Of a stretch of DNA of 42,065 nt, positions 1-9,948 are shown one piece after another. Under the pieces are notes generated by a model. That model had not been told where the DNA came from, searched no databases, and was given only the letters and a program-made list of their open reading frames with translations. Origin of the DNA: an uncultured Gemmiger sp. (GTDB lineage Bacteria; Bacillota; Clostridia; Oscillospirales; Ruminococcaceae). The position numbers were made by a program, and so were the translations under genes. The stretch lies in assembly GCA_944388125.1 (NCBI GenBank), contig CALXHO010000016.1, forward strand, positions 1 through 42,065. Reading direction: 5' to 3'. Position 1 is the first letter of the stretch. Each line of letters opens with the position of its first letter.

Positions 1-1
1 T

Positions 2-160
2 GTCATCTCCAACAAGGAGATCATCATGATGGCAAAGGAATACAGCGCCAAGGGTCTGATCTGGCCGCTGTTTTCCACGGCATTGTTCTTCCTGGTTTTT
101 GTCGGCGTGCTGACGATTGTGTTTGGGGCGCTGGAAAAGAAACTGGATTACTTTAAGTAA
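2..160 (+). CDS. Amino-acid ABC transporter permease, C-terminal end (partial)
   Basis: Only the last 52 residues are in the window; the gene begins upstream. The visible part has one long hydrophobic segment (residues about 21-42 of the fragment, rich in L, F, V) followed by a short charged tail (LEKKLDYFK), the usual end of a His/Glu/Arg/Opp-family inner-membrane permease for polar amino acids. It stops 12 bases before the ATPase gene, with a GGAGG site between them, so the two form one operon. The assignment rests mostly on this neighbour, because too little protein is visible for family motifs such as the EAA loop. Confidence 0.7.
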   Translation, partial: VISNKEIIMMAKEYSAKGLIWPLFSTALFFLVFVGVLTIVFGALEKKLDYFK

Positions 161-172
161 GGAGGCAGGGAC

Positions 173-955
173 ATGGCTTTGCTGGAAGCTACCGGCATCG
201 GTAAAAACTTTGGCAGCACACGTGTGCTCAAAAACATTTCTCTGTCGCTGGAAAAGGGAGAGGCGCTCGCCATCATCGGGTCCTCCGGTTCGGGCAAAAC
301 GACGCTTCTGCGCTGTCTGAATTTCCTTGAGACGCCGGACACCGGCCGGATTGTGGTGGATGGAAAGACGCTGTGGGATGCCGATGACCCCCAGACCCAC
401 AAGGAGAGCGAAAAGCGCAAAAAGCGGCTGCATTTCGGCCTGGTATTTCAGAACTTCAACCTGTTTCCCCAGTACACCGCACTGCAAAATGTAATGCTGG
501 CAGGTGAACTGCTGGCCAAGGAACGGCCGGACTACAAGGCTCACCGCCGGCAGATTCACAATGAACTGGAGCTCAAGGCACGCCGCCTGCTGGAACAGAT
601 GGGACTGAGCGATCGCGCCGGACATTATCCCCATCAGCTTTCGGGTGGACAGCAGCAGCGCGTTGCCATTGCCCGGGCCCTGGCCCTGGAGCCGGATATT
701 CTCTGCTTTGATGAGCCTACCAGCGCCCTGGACCCGGAACTGACCGGAGAGGTGCTGCGCGTGCTGCGGGAACTCGCTGCCAACAAGACCACCATGATCA
801 TTGTTACCCATGAGATGGCCTTTGCCCGCGATGTGGCGGACCGGATCCTGTTCATGGACGGCGGCGTGGTGGTGGAGGAGGGGCCTGCCCATCAGGTCAT
901 TGACCACCCCAAGGAGGAGCGCACCCGCCGTTTTCTGGCTCGCTACAATACCTGA
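173..955 (+). CDS. Polar amino-acid ABC transporter ATP-binding protein
   Basis: ATPase that powers uptake of a polar amino acid through the permease encoded just upstream. Walker A is GSSGSGKT at residues 36-43, the Q-loop is VFQNFNLFPQ near 91-100, the signature LSGGQQQ is at 156-162 and Walker B ILCFDE at 176-181, followed by the D-loop SALD and the switch histidine in VTHEMAFA. At 260 residues it is slightly longer than the usual 240-250. The extra length is a charged stretch around residues 70-87 (DDPQTHKESEKRKKR) before the Q-loop. The ATG at 173 has a GGAGG 7 bases upstream. The family is GlnQ/ArtP-like; the substrate cannot be read from the sequence. A hairpin with a T-rich tail follows the stop. 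Confidence 0.93.
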   Translation: MALLEATGIGKNFGSTRVLKNISLSLEKGEALAIIGSSGSGKTTLLRCLNFLETPDTGRIVVDGKTLWDADDPQTHKESEKRKKRLHFGLVFQNFNLFPQYTALQNVMLAGELLAKERPDYKAHRRQIHNELELKARRLLEQMGLSDRAGHYPHQLSGGQQQRVAIARALALEPDILCFDEPTSALDPELTGEVLRVLRELAANKTTMIIVTHEMAFARDVADRILFMDGGVVVEEGPAHQVIDHPKEERTRRFLARYNT

Positions 956-980
956 ACCCCACAAAAAATATTGGATTTCC

Positions 981-1028
981 AAGGACGGAGACGCTGCGCC
1001 AGGCAGAGCCTCCGCCCTTTCTGTTTTC
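981..1028 (+). terminator. Rho-independent terminator after the amino-acid importer
   Basis: AAGGACGGAG (981-990) pairs with CTCCGCCCTT (ending near 1019) with one A-C mismatch, and inner GCTGC/GCAGAGC pairing extends the stem. A T-rich tail (TTTCTGTTTTC) follows. It separates the importer operon from the YunB-like gene. Confidence 0.6.
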
Positions 1029-1100
1029 GACGGCGCACCTGCCAAAATCCTCCTGCATAGCATGGATAGAGTGCCCCTTTGGGGAAAGGAGGGATGCCGG

Positions 1101-1748
1101 ATGCGCAGAGCAACTTCCATAAAACCACATCTGAAAGTGCGTCTGCGGTTGCTGGGCGTAGTTTTGCTGGTGGTGCTGGTTTGGTATGGGGCGGCGGCAC
1201 TGGATGCAAAGATTCAGCCTGCCCTGCAGGAACTGGCTGAATATGAGAGCCGGGCGGTGACGGTGGAGGTGATGAACGCTGCCATAGCACAGGAAATGGA
1301 AACGAACCCCCAGCGCTATGAGGAACTGTATTCCATCCGCTATGCCCAGGATGGCAGCATCTCCACGGTGGAAAGCAATTCATTGGCGCTCAATCAGGCA
1401 AGGCTGTACCTGGTTGAGGCGGTGACACAGGCGCTGCGTGAACTGCCCGAAACCGAGCTGCAAATCCCTTGGGGAAGCCTGCTGGACAGCGCCCTTCTCA
1501 ATGACCGCGGCTCCAGCTGGAGTTTACGCATTCAGCCCCGGGGATATGTGGAGGGAAACATACAGGAAACCGTCCGTGAAATTGAGATCAACAAGGCGGA
1601 ATACTGCATTGATCTCGAACTGAGCACATCGATCAACATGATTCTGGACGGTGAAAACCATCTTTTGAATGTAGAAAATACCGTTCCGGTGGCGCACATC
1701 CTGCTGGATGGTGACACTCCATCATATTATTCTCAGGGGGATGCCTGA
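1101..1748 (+). CDS. yunB: YunB-like sporulation protein
   Basis: A 215-residue protein with one N-terminal membrane anchor (residues about 14-33) and an outward-facing domain. It matches the YunB layout: the PALQELAEYESRAVTVEVMNAAI block after the anchor, a middle segment ELQIPWGSLLDSALLNDRGSSW where YunB has its IPLG and small-residue motif, and the end VENTVPVAHILLDGDTPSYY resembling the family's closing VPVAETVIVGxVP. In Bacillus, YunB is made in the mother cell during sporulation; its molecular role is unclear. The ATG at 1101 has AAAGGAGGG 7 bases upstream; an in-frame ATG at 1062 lacks such a site. It sits alone between a terminator and the ligA promoter. Assignment is by motif memory, not a search. 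Confidence 0.7.
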   Translation: MRRATSIKPHLKVRLRLLGVVLLVVLVWYGAAALDAKIQPALQELAEYESRAVTVEVMNAAIAQEMETNPQRYEELYSIRYAQDGSISTVESNSLALNQARLYLVEAVTQALRELPETELQIPWGSLLDSALLNDRGSSWSLRIQPRGYVEGNIQETVREIEINKAEYCIDLELSTSINMILDGENHLLNVENTVPVAHILLDGDTPSYYSQGDA

Positions 1749-1763
1749 GAATCAATTGCCGGG

Positions 1764-1792
1764 TGCAAAAAGAAAGACAGGTATGGTATAAT
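1764..1792 (+). promoter_or_regulatory. Extended -10 promoter for ligA
   Basis: A perfect TATAAT (1787-1792) is preceded by TGG at 1784-1786, an extended -10 element. The best -35 at 17-base spacing is the weak TGCAAA (1764-1769). It begins 16 bases after the YunB-like stop codon and gives ligA its own start point. Confidence 0.65.
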
Positions 1793-1826
1793 ACCAAAGA
1801 ATACCCTTACGGGCAAAACGGGATAG

Positions 1827-3821
<1,995 letters not shown>

Positions 3822-3824
3822 AGC

Positions 3825-3853
3825 TTGCCGGATTCGACAAAAAGCCGTATAAT
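3825..3853 (+). promoter_or_regulatory. Sigma-A promoter for lysA
   Basis: TTGCCG (3825-3830), a 17-base spacer and a perfect TATAAT (3848-3853). The -35 begins 4 bases after the ligA stop codon, so lysA is an independent unit with about 60 bases of leader. Confidence 0.75.
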
Positions 3854-3918
3854 GATGTATCATATTCGCCGGTGAGAAAGATTCTTGTCAGGCGGATCAA
3901 TGAGGGGGAAGAAAAATT

Positions 3919-5190
3919 ATGTCGAAGAAAAAGCCGTTCATCACATTGGAACAGGCGCAGGACATCATTGCGGATGTGCCCACGCCCTTTCATCTTTACG
4001 ACGAGAAGGGCATCCGGGAAAATGCCCGCCTGGTCAACAAGGCCTTTGCCTGGAACAAGGGCTTCAAGGAATACTTTGCTGTGAAAGCAACGCCCAACCC
4101 CTATCTGCTGCAGATTCTGCAGGAGGAAGGCTGCGGTGTGGACTGCTCCAGCTATACCGAACTGCTGCTGTCAGAAGCGTGTGGGTTCCATGGCAGCGAT
4201 ATCATGTTTTCCTCCAACGATACCCCGGTGGAGGACATGAAAAAGGCCTATGATCTGGATGCCTACATCAATCTGGATGACCTGACCCATGTGGATTTTC
4301 TGCAGCGTGTGGCCGGAATCCCCAAGACGGTGTTCTGCCGCTACAATCCCGGCGGAACCTTTGATCTGGGCAACGGCATTATGGATAACCCCGGTGATGC
4401 CAAGTACGGCATGACCGAGAACCAGATGGCGGAGGCCTACACCCGGCTGATGGCTATGGGCGCCGAGAACTTCGGCATCCATGCTTTCCTGGCCAGCAAT
4501 ACCGTCACCGATGAGTATTATCCCGAGCTGGCGGGCATTCTGTTTGAGCTGGCCGTCCGTCTGCACAAGCGCACCGGCGCAAATATCCGTTATATCAATC
4601 TGTCGGGCGGCGTGGGCATTGCCTATCGCCCCGACCAGCGCGACAACGACATCATGGCCATCGGCGAGGGCGTGCGCAAAAAGTTTGAGGAGATTCTTGT
4701 CCCGGCGGGCATGGGCGATGTGGCCATTTTCACTGAGATGGGCCGTTTCATGCTGGCACCTTACGGCTGCCTGGTCACTGAGGCCATCCATGAAAAGCAC
4801 ATCTACAAGGAATACATCGGCGTGGATGCCTGCGCAGCCAACCTGATGCGCCCGGCCATGTACGGCAGCTACCATCACATCACCGTGCTGGGTAAGGAGG
4901 ACGCTCCCTGCGACCACAAGTACGATGTCACCGGCGGTTTGTGTGAGAACAACGACAAGTTTGCCATTGACCGCATGCTGCCCAAGATCGATAAGGGCGA
5001 CATTCTGGTCATTCACGATACCGGCGCCCACGGCTTCTCCATGGGCTATAACTATAACGGCAAACTCCGCAGCGCCGAGGTTCTTCTCTGCGAGGACGGC
5101 AGCCACAAACTCATCCGCCGTGCGGAAACCCCTGCGGATTACTTTGCAACGCTGGATATCACTCCTTTTTATAAAAAACTCAAGCTGTAA
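3919..5190 (+). CDS. lysA: Diaminopimelate decarboxylase
   Basis: PLP enzyme that decarboxylates meso-diaminopimelate to L-lysine, the last step of lysine synthesis. It belongs to the fold III (alanine-racemase-type) group IV decarboxylases. The PLP lysine is Lys56 in YFAVKATPNP, the glycine-rich phosphate loop is NLSGGVGI, the PLP-contacting EMGRF segment lies in the second half, and the active-site cysteine of the partner subunit is Cys342 in GLCENNDKF. Length (423 residues) is normal. The ATG at 3919 follows GAGGGGG. Arginine and carboxynorspermidine decarboxylases are related, but the motifs and length fit LysA best. Confidence 0.92.
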   Translation: MSKKKPFITLEQAQDIIADVPTPFHLYDEKGIRENARLVNKAFAWNKGFKEYFAVKATPNPYLLQILQEEGCGVDCSSYTELLLSEACGFHGSDIMFSSNDTPVEDMKKAYDLDAYINLDDLTHVDFLQRVAGIPKTVFCRYNPGGTFDLGNGIMDNPGDAKYGMTENQMAEAYTRLMAMGAENFGIHAFLASNTVTDEYYPELAGILFELAVRLHKRTGANIRYINLSGGVGIAYRPDQRDNDIMAIGEGVRKKFEEILVPAGMGDVAIFTEMGRFMLAPYGCLVTEAIHEKHIYKEYIGVDACAANLMRPAMYGSYHHITVLGKEDAPCDHKYDVTGGLCENNDKFAIDRMLPKIDKGDILVIHDTGAHGFSMGYNYNGKLRSAEVLLCEDGSHKLIRRAETPADYFATLDITPFYKKLKL

Positions 5191-5202
5191 GGCAAAAAAT
5201 CC

Positions 5203-5231
5203 TTGCAAAAGTGTCTGCATTGTGATATTAT
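5203..5231 (+). promoter_or_regulatory. Sigma-A promoter for rplS operon
   Basis: TTGCAA (5203-5208), a 17-base spacer and TATTAT (5226-5231) with TGA at 5223-5225, an extended -10. It starts 12 bases after lysA and drives rplS and probably the genes after it. Confidence 0.75.
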
Positions 5232-5237
5232 ATTTTA

Positions 5238-5344
5238 GCGTTAGCGCCGCCGGCACCACCGGCGGGATAATGACAGATCATTAAACAGGCGGTCCTCTGC
5301 CGAAGTTTTCGGGTATGAACGTCGCAAAAAATGGAGGAACATTC
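5238..5344 (+). promoter_or_regulatory. Structured 5' leader of rplS (possible L19 autoregulatory leader)
   Basis: About 105 bases lie between the predicted start point and the rplS ATG, without a plausible ORF. They contain a perfect 7-bp GC-only stem, CCGCCGG (5247-5253) with CCGGCGG (5259-5265) around a CACCA loop, then an AT-richer stretch to the ribosome site GGAGG at 5332-5336. L19 leaders that bind the ribosomal protein are known in Firmicutes; whether this matches the described motif was not tested. Confidence 0.45.
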
Positions 5345-5686
5345 ATGGACGCATTCAAGACTCTTACCGAGGGCATGATCAAAGAGAATCAGCCGAAGTT
5401 CGAAATCGGTGACACGGTTCGTGTTTCCGTCCGCATCAAGGAAGGCGACAAGGAGCGTATCCAGGCTTTTGAGGGCACCGTCATTGCCAAGAAGCATGGC
5501 GGCATTGCGGAAACCTTTACCGTTCGCCGTACTTCTTACGGTGTCGGTGTGGAGCGTGTGTTCCCCGTCAACAGCCCGTTCGTCGAGAAGGTCGAGGTCG
5601 TTCGCCGCGGCAAGGTCCGTCGTGCGAAGCTCTTCTACCTGCGTGAGCGCACCGGCAAGGCTGCCAAGGTTAAGGCTCGTATCTGA
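5345..5686 (+). CDS. rplS: Ribosomal protein bL19
   Basis: Protein of the large ribosomal subunit, located at the 30S-50S interface. At 113 residues it is full length. The fold markers are [32 protein letters not shown], the family signature [15 protein letters not shown], and the basic end [21 protein letters not shown]. The ATG at 5345 is favoured by GGAGG at 5332-5336; an in-frame ATG at 5315 has no ribosome site. It heads the common Firmicute order rplS-lepB-rbgA-rnhB-yraN. Confidence 0.98.
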   Translation: MDAFKTLTEGMIKENQPKFEIGDTVRVSVRIKEGDKERIQAFEGTVIAKKHGGIAETFTVRRTSYGVGVERVFPVNSPFVEKVEVVRRGKVRRAKLFYLRERTGKAAKVKARI

Positions 5687-5696
5687 CGACAAGAAG

Positions 5697-5729
5697 AAGG
5701 GGAGGACGCCAGTTCGTTCTCCCTTTTTC
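5697..5729 (+). terminator. Hairpin terminator between rplS and lepB
   Basis: GGGAGGACG (5700-5708) pairs with CGTTCTCCC (5715-5723) with one G-U pair around a 6-base loop, followed by TTTTTCTTATTTT. It would end most rplS transcripts and let a fraction run into lepB, giving high L19 and low signal peptidase; no separate lepB promoter is evident. Confidence 0.75.
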
Positions 5730-5772
5730 TTATTTTATCAAGATGAAAAAACGTGCGGGGGAGGGAACTGTC

Positions 5773-6306
5773 ATGGAACGTGTCAAGGGCAACCGTGGCC
5801 TGCTGGAATGGGTGGATTCCATTGTCTTTGCCATTGCCATTCTGGCGCTGGTGTTTACCTTCGGTGTACGCGTTGTGCAGGTGGACGGCTCTTCCATGAA
5901 TCCGGGACTTGTGGACGGAGAACGCCTGCTCCTGTCCAGCCTTCCCTATGAGCCGGAATACGGCGACGTGGTGGTCATCGACAGCTACACCGACTACGGC
6001 AAACTGCTGATCAAGCGTGTGATCGGCAAAGGCGGCGATGTCATCGACATTGATTTTGAGCAGGGAATCGTCTACCGCAATGGCGAAGCGCTTGACGAGC
6101 CCTATACGGCGGACAAAACCTACCTGTCGGAGGGCGTCTCCTTCCCGCTGACTGTGCCGGAAGGTATGCTCTTCATCATGGGGGACAACCGCAACGATTC
6201 CAAGGACAGCCGTTCCCCGGAGATCGGCTGCGTGTCGGAAGGCGACGTACTTGGCCAGGCGGTTGTACGCCTGACGCCCTTTGACAAGTTTGGACTGATT
6301 TCGTGA
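5773..6306 (+). CDS. lepB: Signal peptidase I
   Basis: Membrane-anchored serine protease that removes signal peptides from secreted proteins. The 177-residue form is the short Gram-positive type with one N-terminal anchor (residues about 15-32). The catalytic serine is Ser41 in GSSMNP and the general-base lysine is Lys81 in LLIKRVIG; the family's GDNRNDSKDSR box follows. The ATG at 5773 is chosen because GGGGGAGGG lies just upstream; the earlier ATG at 5743 lies against the terminator tail and has no site. Its stop overlaps a possible GTG of the next frame, but rbgA more likely starts 54 bases later. Confidence 0.95.
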   Translation: MERVKGNRGLLEWVDSIVFAIAILALVFTFGVRVVQVDGSSMNPGLVDGERLLLSSLPYEPEYGDVVVIDSYTDYGKLLIKRVIGKGGDVIDIDFEQGIVYRNGEALDEPYTADKTYLSEGVSFPLTVPEGMLFIMGDNRNDSKDSRSPEIGCVSEGDVLGQAVVRLTPFDKFGLIS

Positions 6307-6359
6307 CAGGGCAAAAGGTGCTGGGCCCCGCTCAGTGCCCAGAGAGAGGAGAAAACGCA

Positions 6360-7277
6360 ATGGACGATATGTCGGGAGTCAACCGCCGGGTAATCCAGTG
6401 GTTCCCGGGCCACATGACGAAAACGCTGCGCATGATGGAAAAAGAGATCCGCAACGTCGACTGCGTCCTGCAGATTCTTGACGCGCGTATCCCGCTTTCC
6501 AGCCTGAACCCGGAGATCGAGCGCATCACTGGCGGCAAGCCCCATCTGTATGTGCTCAACAAGGCCGATCTGGCCGATCCGGAGATCACCAAACAGTGGC
6601 TGACCTATTTCAAGGCGGCGGACGCCGGATGCATTGCCATGGATGCCCGCCAGAAAAAATCGGCAAACACCGTCAAAAAGCCGATTCTGGCTGAACTGTC
6701 GGCTCTTCTGGAACGGCGCCGCAATCGCGGCATGGCAGGTGCGCGGACCCGTGTGATGGTGGTGGGAATCCCCAACGTGGGCAAATCCACCTTCATCAAT
6801 TCTTTTGCCGGCGAGGCCCGTGCCAAGGCGGCCAACAAGCCGGGCGTGACCCGCGGCAAGCAGTGGATCACAGTGGATGACTTTGATCTGCTGGACATGC
6901 CGGGCGTCCTCTGGAAAAAGTTCGACACCCTGGAGACCGCCACAAACCTGGCATTCATTGGCTCTATCCGGGACGATATTCTGGATATTGAGGAACTTGC
7001 CTGCGGTCTTTTGAGCAGTGTGCGCAGCATCTATCCCCAGCGTCTGCTGGAGCGTTATAAACTGGACGAAGCTGCTCTGGAACTGCAGCCGTACGATTTG
7101 CTGCTGGCTATCGGTGCCAAGCGTGGTATGCTGGTTTCGGGGGGCGAGGTGGACTCCGAGCGCGCTGCCCGCATGCTGGTAGGGGAGTTCCGCGCCAGCA
7201 AGTGGGGGCGTATCTCGCTGGAACGCCCGCCCCGTAATGTACAGGAGGAGGACGAGGATGGCTTCGAGGAAGACTGA
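6360..7277 (+). CDS. rbgA: Ribosome biogenesis GTPase RbgA (YlqF)
   Basis: Circularly permuted GTPase needed for late assembly of the 50S subunit. The permuted order is visible: G4 NKAD at 67-70, G5-like MDARQ near 94-98, then G1 GIPNVGKS at 136-143, G2 PGVTR near 161-165 and G3 DMPG at 179-182. The N-terminal WFPGHMTK motif (14-21) is typical of RbgA. Length is 305 residues, slightly over the usual 280-300. The ATG at 6360 follows AGAGAGGAGA; a GTG at 6303 overlapping the lepB stop would add 19 unsupported residues. The gene overlaps rnhB by 20 bases. Confidence 0.95.
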   Translation: MDDMSGVNRRVIQWFPGHMTKTLRMMEKEIRNVDCVLQILDARIPLSSLNPEIERITGGKPHLYVLNKADLADPEITKQWLTYFKAADAGCIAMDARQKKSANTVKKPILAELSALLERRRNRGMAGARTRVMVVGIPNVGKSTFINSFAGEARAKAANKPGVTRGKQWITVDDFDLLDMPGVLWKKFDTLETATNLAFIGSIRDDILDIEELACGLLSSVRSIYPQRLLERYKLDEAALELQPYDLLLAIGAKRGMLVSGGEVDSERAARMLVGEFRASKWGRISLERPPRNVQEEDEDGFEED

Positions 7278-7887
7278 CAGCACCGCCCTCTATGCGTTTG
7301 ATGAGGAACTCCGTACCCGCCACGGCACGCTCTGCGGCGTGGACGAGGCAGGCCGAGGCCCTCTTTGCGGGCCGGTCTGCTGTGCGGCGGTGATCCTGGA
7401 TCCGGCCCATCCAGTAGAGGGGGTCAACGACTCCAAAAAGCTCAGCGCCAAGCGCCGGGAAGAGCTCTACGAGGAGATCACCCAAAAGGCATTGGCTTGG
7501 AAAGTCATCTTTGTCCCGTCGGAGGAGATCGATGAAAAGAACATCCTCTGGGCGACCATGGACGGCATGGCTCAGGCTGTGGCCGCACTGGAACCGGCAC
7601 CCGACTACGTGATCGTGGACGGCAACCGGTATCCGCCGGCGGTGTCCCAGCCGGGGGAGACGGTGGTCAAGGGGGACGCCAACAGCGCCTCCATTGCGGC
7701 AGCGTCCATTCTGGCCAAGGTGAGCCGTGACCGCTATATGCTGGAGCTGGACCGGCAGTATCCTCAGTACCAGCTGGCCAAGCACAAGGGGTATCCCACC
7801 AAACTGCACTATGAGCTGATTGCACAGTACGGCATCCAGCCGTTCTATCGTCGCAGCTTTCTCAAAAAACAGGGGTACTGGCATTGA
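7258..7887 (+). CDS. rnhB: Ribonuclease HII
   Basis: Endonuclease that cuts the RNA strand of RNA-DNA hybrids and removes single ribonucleotides misinserted in DNA. The metal-binding start VDEAGRGPLCGPV has Asp29 and Glu30; VNDSKKLS and YVIVDGNRYP supply the other carboxylates, and ANSASIAAASILAKVSRDRYM is the RNase HII signature. Length is 209 residues. The ATG at 7258 lies inside the end of rbgA with AGGAGGA a few bases before it, giving translational coupling. Its stop overlaps the TTG start of yraN. Confidence 0.96.
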   Translation: MASRKTDSTALYAFDEELRTRHGTLCGVDEAGRGPLCGPVCCAAVILDPAHPVEGVNDSKKLSAKRREELYEEITQKALAWKVIFVPSEEIDEKNILWATMDGMAQAVAALEPAPDYVIVDGNRYPPAVSQPGETVVKGDANSASIAAASILAKVSRDRYMLELDRQYPQYQLAKHKGYPTKLHYELIAQYGIQPFYRRSFLKKQGYWH

Positions 7888-8237
7888 ACCGCCCGCTGGG
7901 CCAGATCGGTGAGGCGGTTGCAGCCAAGTATTATATTCAAAAAGGATATCTGCTCCTCAACCACAATTACCGCACGCGGATGGGAGAGCTGGATCTGATT
8001 TTGTTCAAGGATGACACCGTGGTGTTTGCGGAGGTCAAGACCCGCAGCCGCCCCGGGCAAATCCTTCCCGCCGAAGCCGTAGGTCCTGCCAAACAGCACA
8101 GGCTCATCGCGGCAGCGGCCTATTATCTTCAGCACAGCCCCTACAGGGATTGCCGTACCCGCTTTGACGTGGTGGAGGTGATCCCCAAAGACGGGGCCTG
8201 GCAGATACATTGTATTCCCGACGCATTTTCCTGTTGA
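7884..8237 (+). CDS. YraN (UPF0102) family endonuclease-like protein
   Basis: Small restriction-endonuclease-fold protein of unknown cellular role, often encoded after rnhB. The metal-site residues are visible in GELDLI (with the preceding NYRTRMGE) and in VFAEVKTRS, the pattern expected of a PD-(D/E)xK nuclease. The start is a TTG at 7884, whose last two bases are the first two of the rnhB stop TGA, so translation is coupled. Length (117 residues) is typical. The closing residues are variable, as in the family. Confidence 0.88.
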   Translation: MNRPLGQIGEAVAAKYYIQKGYLLLNHNYRTRMGELDLILFKDDTVVFAEVKTRSRPGQILPAEAVGPAKQHRLIAAAAYYLQHSPYRDCRTRFDVVEVIPKDGAWQIHCIPDAFSC

Positions 8238-8278
8238 CCGAAATGGCAGTAAAAAATACAGATGGAGGGTGTTCAGGC

Positions 8279-9727
8279 ATGGAATATCAAAGCACACGCG
8301 GTAAAGCAAGCAGCGTCTCGGCGTCCGAGGCAATCGTCCGGGGACTTGCACCGGACGGCGGTTTGTATGTGCCAAAGTCTTTTCCGCAGGCAGATCTGCA
8401 AGCTTGGAAGGATCTTTCTTACCCGCAGCTGGCGGAAAAAGTTGTCGGTTCTTTCCTGACCGACTATGATCCGGCATTTCTGTCCCAGGCGGCCGAAAGC
8501 ACCTATGGGACTGCCTTTGCGGGCAAGGCCGGTCATGTGGAAAAGGTCCACGACGGACTTTACTCGCTGGAGCTGTGGCACGGTCCCACCTGTGCCTTCA
8601 AGGACTATGCCCTTCAGCTGATGCCCAAGCTGCTATTGCAAGGCAAGAAAAACCTTGGCCGTACCGAGACGACCCGCATTCTGGTGGCGACCTCGGGAGA
8701 TACCGGCAAGGCTGCCCTGGCGGGGTATGCAGGGCTGGAAGGCATTGAAATCTCGGTATTTTATCCCAACGCCGGTACCAGTGAGATCCAACGCCTGCAG
8801 ATGGCTACCCAGCAGGGCGATAATGTCCATGTCTATGCTGTGGACGGCAACTTTGATGATGCCCAGACCGGTGTCAAAAAAGTTTTTGCCGATGCCGAAG
8901 TGGCAGCACAACTGGAAAAGAGGGGCATCCGCCTGTCCAGCGCCAACTCCATCAACTGGGGACGCCTGGTGCCGCAGATCGTCTACTACTTCTATACTTA
9001 TTTCCGTCTTGCCGCCGACGGCGCCGTGGCGTGGGGGGATCCGGTGGACTTCTGCGTTCCCACCGGCAATTTCGGTGACATCCTTGCCGGATATTATGCC
9101 AAGCGGATGGGACTGCCGGTGGGACGTCTGATCTGTGCATCCAATGAGAACAACGTCCTGACCGACTTTATCCGTACCGGCACCTATGATGCCCGCCGCG
9201 ACTTCCACAAGACAGCGTCCCCTTCCATGGATATCCTGATCTCCAGCAATCTGGAACGTCTGTTGTACCATGTATCCGGCAGCACCGAAAAAGTCGCAGG
9301 CTGGATGAAGGACCTGGCGGCCCAGGGGCATTATACCGTGGATGCTGCGACGCTGGCTGCCATTCAGGAAAGCTTTGCCTGCGGCTGCGCCGATGATGCA
9401 CAGGGAGCCGGGGAAATCCGCGAACGCTTTGAGCAGGACGGCTACCTGTGTGACACGCACACCGCAGTGGCGTTCCGCGTGGCGGAGGAGTGCCGCAGCG
9501 CCGCCCCCATGGTGGTGCTGTCCACCGCCAGCCCGTTCAAGTTCCCGCGGGATGTGCTGGAAGCTTTGGGTGTTGATGCTCCGGCGAGCGACTTTGAGGC
9601 CATGCAGACGCTGACCGAAAAAACCGGCTGCGCTGCACCTGTTGCTCTGAGTAGCCTGCGCACACTGCCTGTTCGCTTTACCGAAGTCATTGCCCCGGCT
9701 GCCATCCGGGACGCGGCGCTGCGCTGA
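8279..9727 (+). CDS. thrC: Threonine synthase
   Basis: PLP enzyme converting O-phospho-L-homoserine to L-threonine. The PLP lysine is Lys108 in CAFKDYALQL; the N-terminal STRGKAS and LAPDGGLYVP segments, the LVATSGDTGKAAL phosphate loop and the later FCVPTGNFGDILAGYYAKRMGLP block are typical of the long, bacterial/fungal type threonine synthase (482 residues). The ATG at 8279 is preceded by GGAGGG; an in-frame ATG at 8243 has no such site. It is the last gene of the rplS-led cluster. No aspartokinase, thrA or thrB lies nearby. Confidence 0.96.
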   Translation: MEYQSTRGKASSVSASEAIVRGLAPDGGLYVPKSFPQADLQAWKDLSYPQLAEKVVGSFLTDYDPAFLSQAAESTYGTAFAGKAGHVEKVHDGLYSLELWHGPTCAFKDYALQLMPKLLLQGKKNLGRTETTRILVATSGDTGKAALAGYAGLEGIEISVFYPNAGTSEIQRLQMATQQGDNVHVYAVDGNFDDAQTGVKKVFADAEVAAQLEKRGIRLSSANSINWGRLVPQIVYYFYTYFRLAADGAVAWGDPVDFCVPTGNFGDILAGYYAKRMGLPVGRLICASNENNVLTDFIRTGTYDARRDFHKTASPSMDILISSNLERLLYHVSGSTEKVAGWMKDLAAQGHYTVDAATLAAIQESFACGCADDAQGAGEIRERFEQDGYLCDTHTAVAFRVAEECRSAAPMVVLSTASPFKFPRDVLEALGVDAPASDFEAMQTLTEKTGCAAPVALSSLRTLPVRFTEVIAPAAIRDAALR

Positions 9728-9755
9728 GGAGCCTGCGAAGCAGATTGCAAAAGCA

Positions 9756-9891
9756 AAACGGCGGACCAGGGATGGTGTGCCGGAACAAGAAAGTACAGGC
9801 TTCTCAAGTGGAGCCTCTGCAGGGCGGTCCGTGAAAGACATTGCCTGCGACGGTGTTTTCTTGTATGGCACACCCCTGTGGTCCGCCGTTT
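9756..9891. repeat. 136-nt near-palindromic element between thrC and the DUF1540 gene
   Basis: Bases 9756-9768 (AAACGGCGGACCA) pair with 9879-9891 (TGGTCCGCCGTTT), then 9774-9781 with 9867-9874, then 9785-9792 with 9857-9864, separated by small internal loops. The centre holds a further hairpin (AGGCT at 9797-9801 with AGCCT at 9811-9815). No ORF of note lies within. The element sits between convergent genes; read from the minus strand the outer stem is followed by TTTTGCTTTTGC, so it might end DUF1540 transcripts, but the 90-base interior is too large for a normal terminator. It could be a MITE-like repeat or a folded RNA. Confidence 0.6.
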
Positions 9892-9948
9892 CGTTGGAGT
9901 CCGAGAGCTGTGAGAAACGCTCAGCACTCCGCGTCAGGAAAATCTGTG

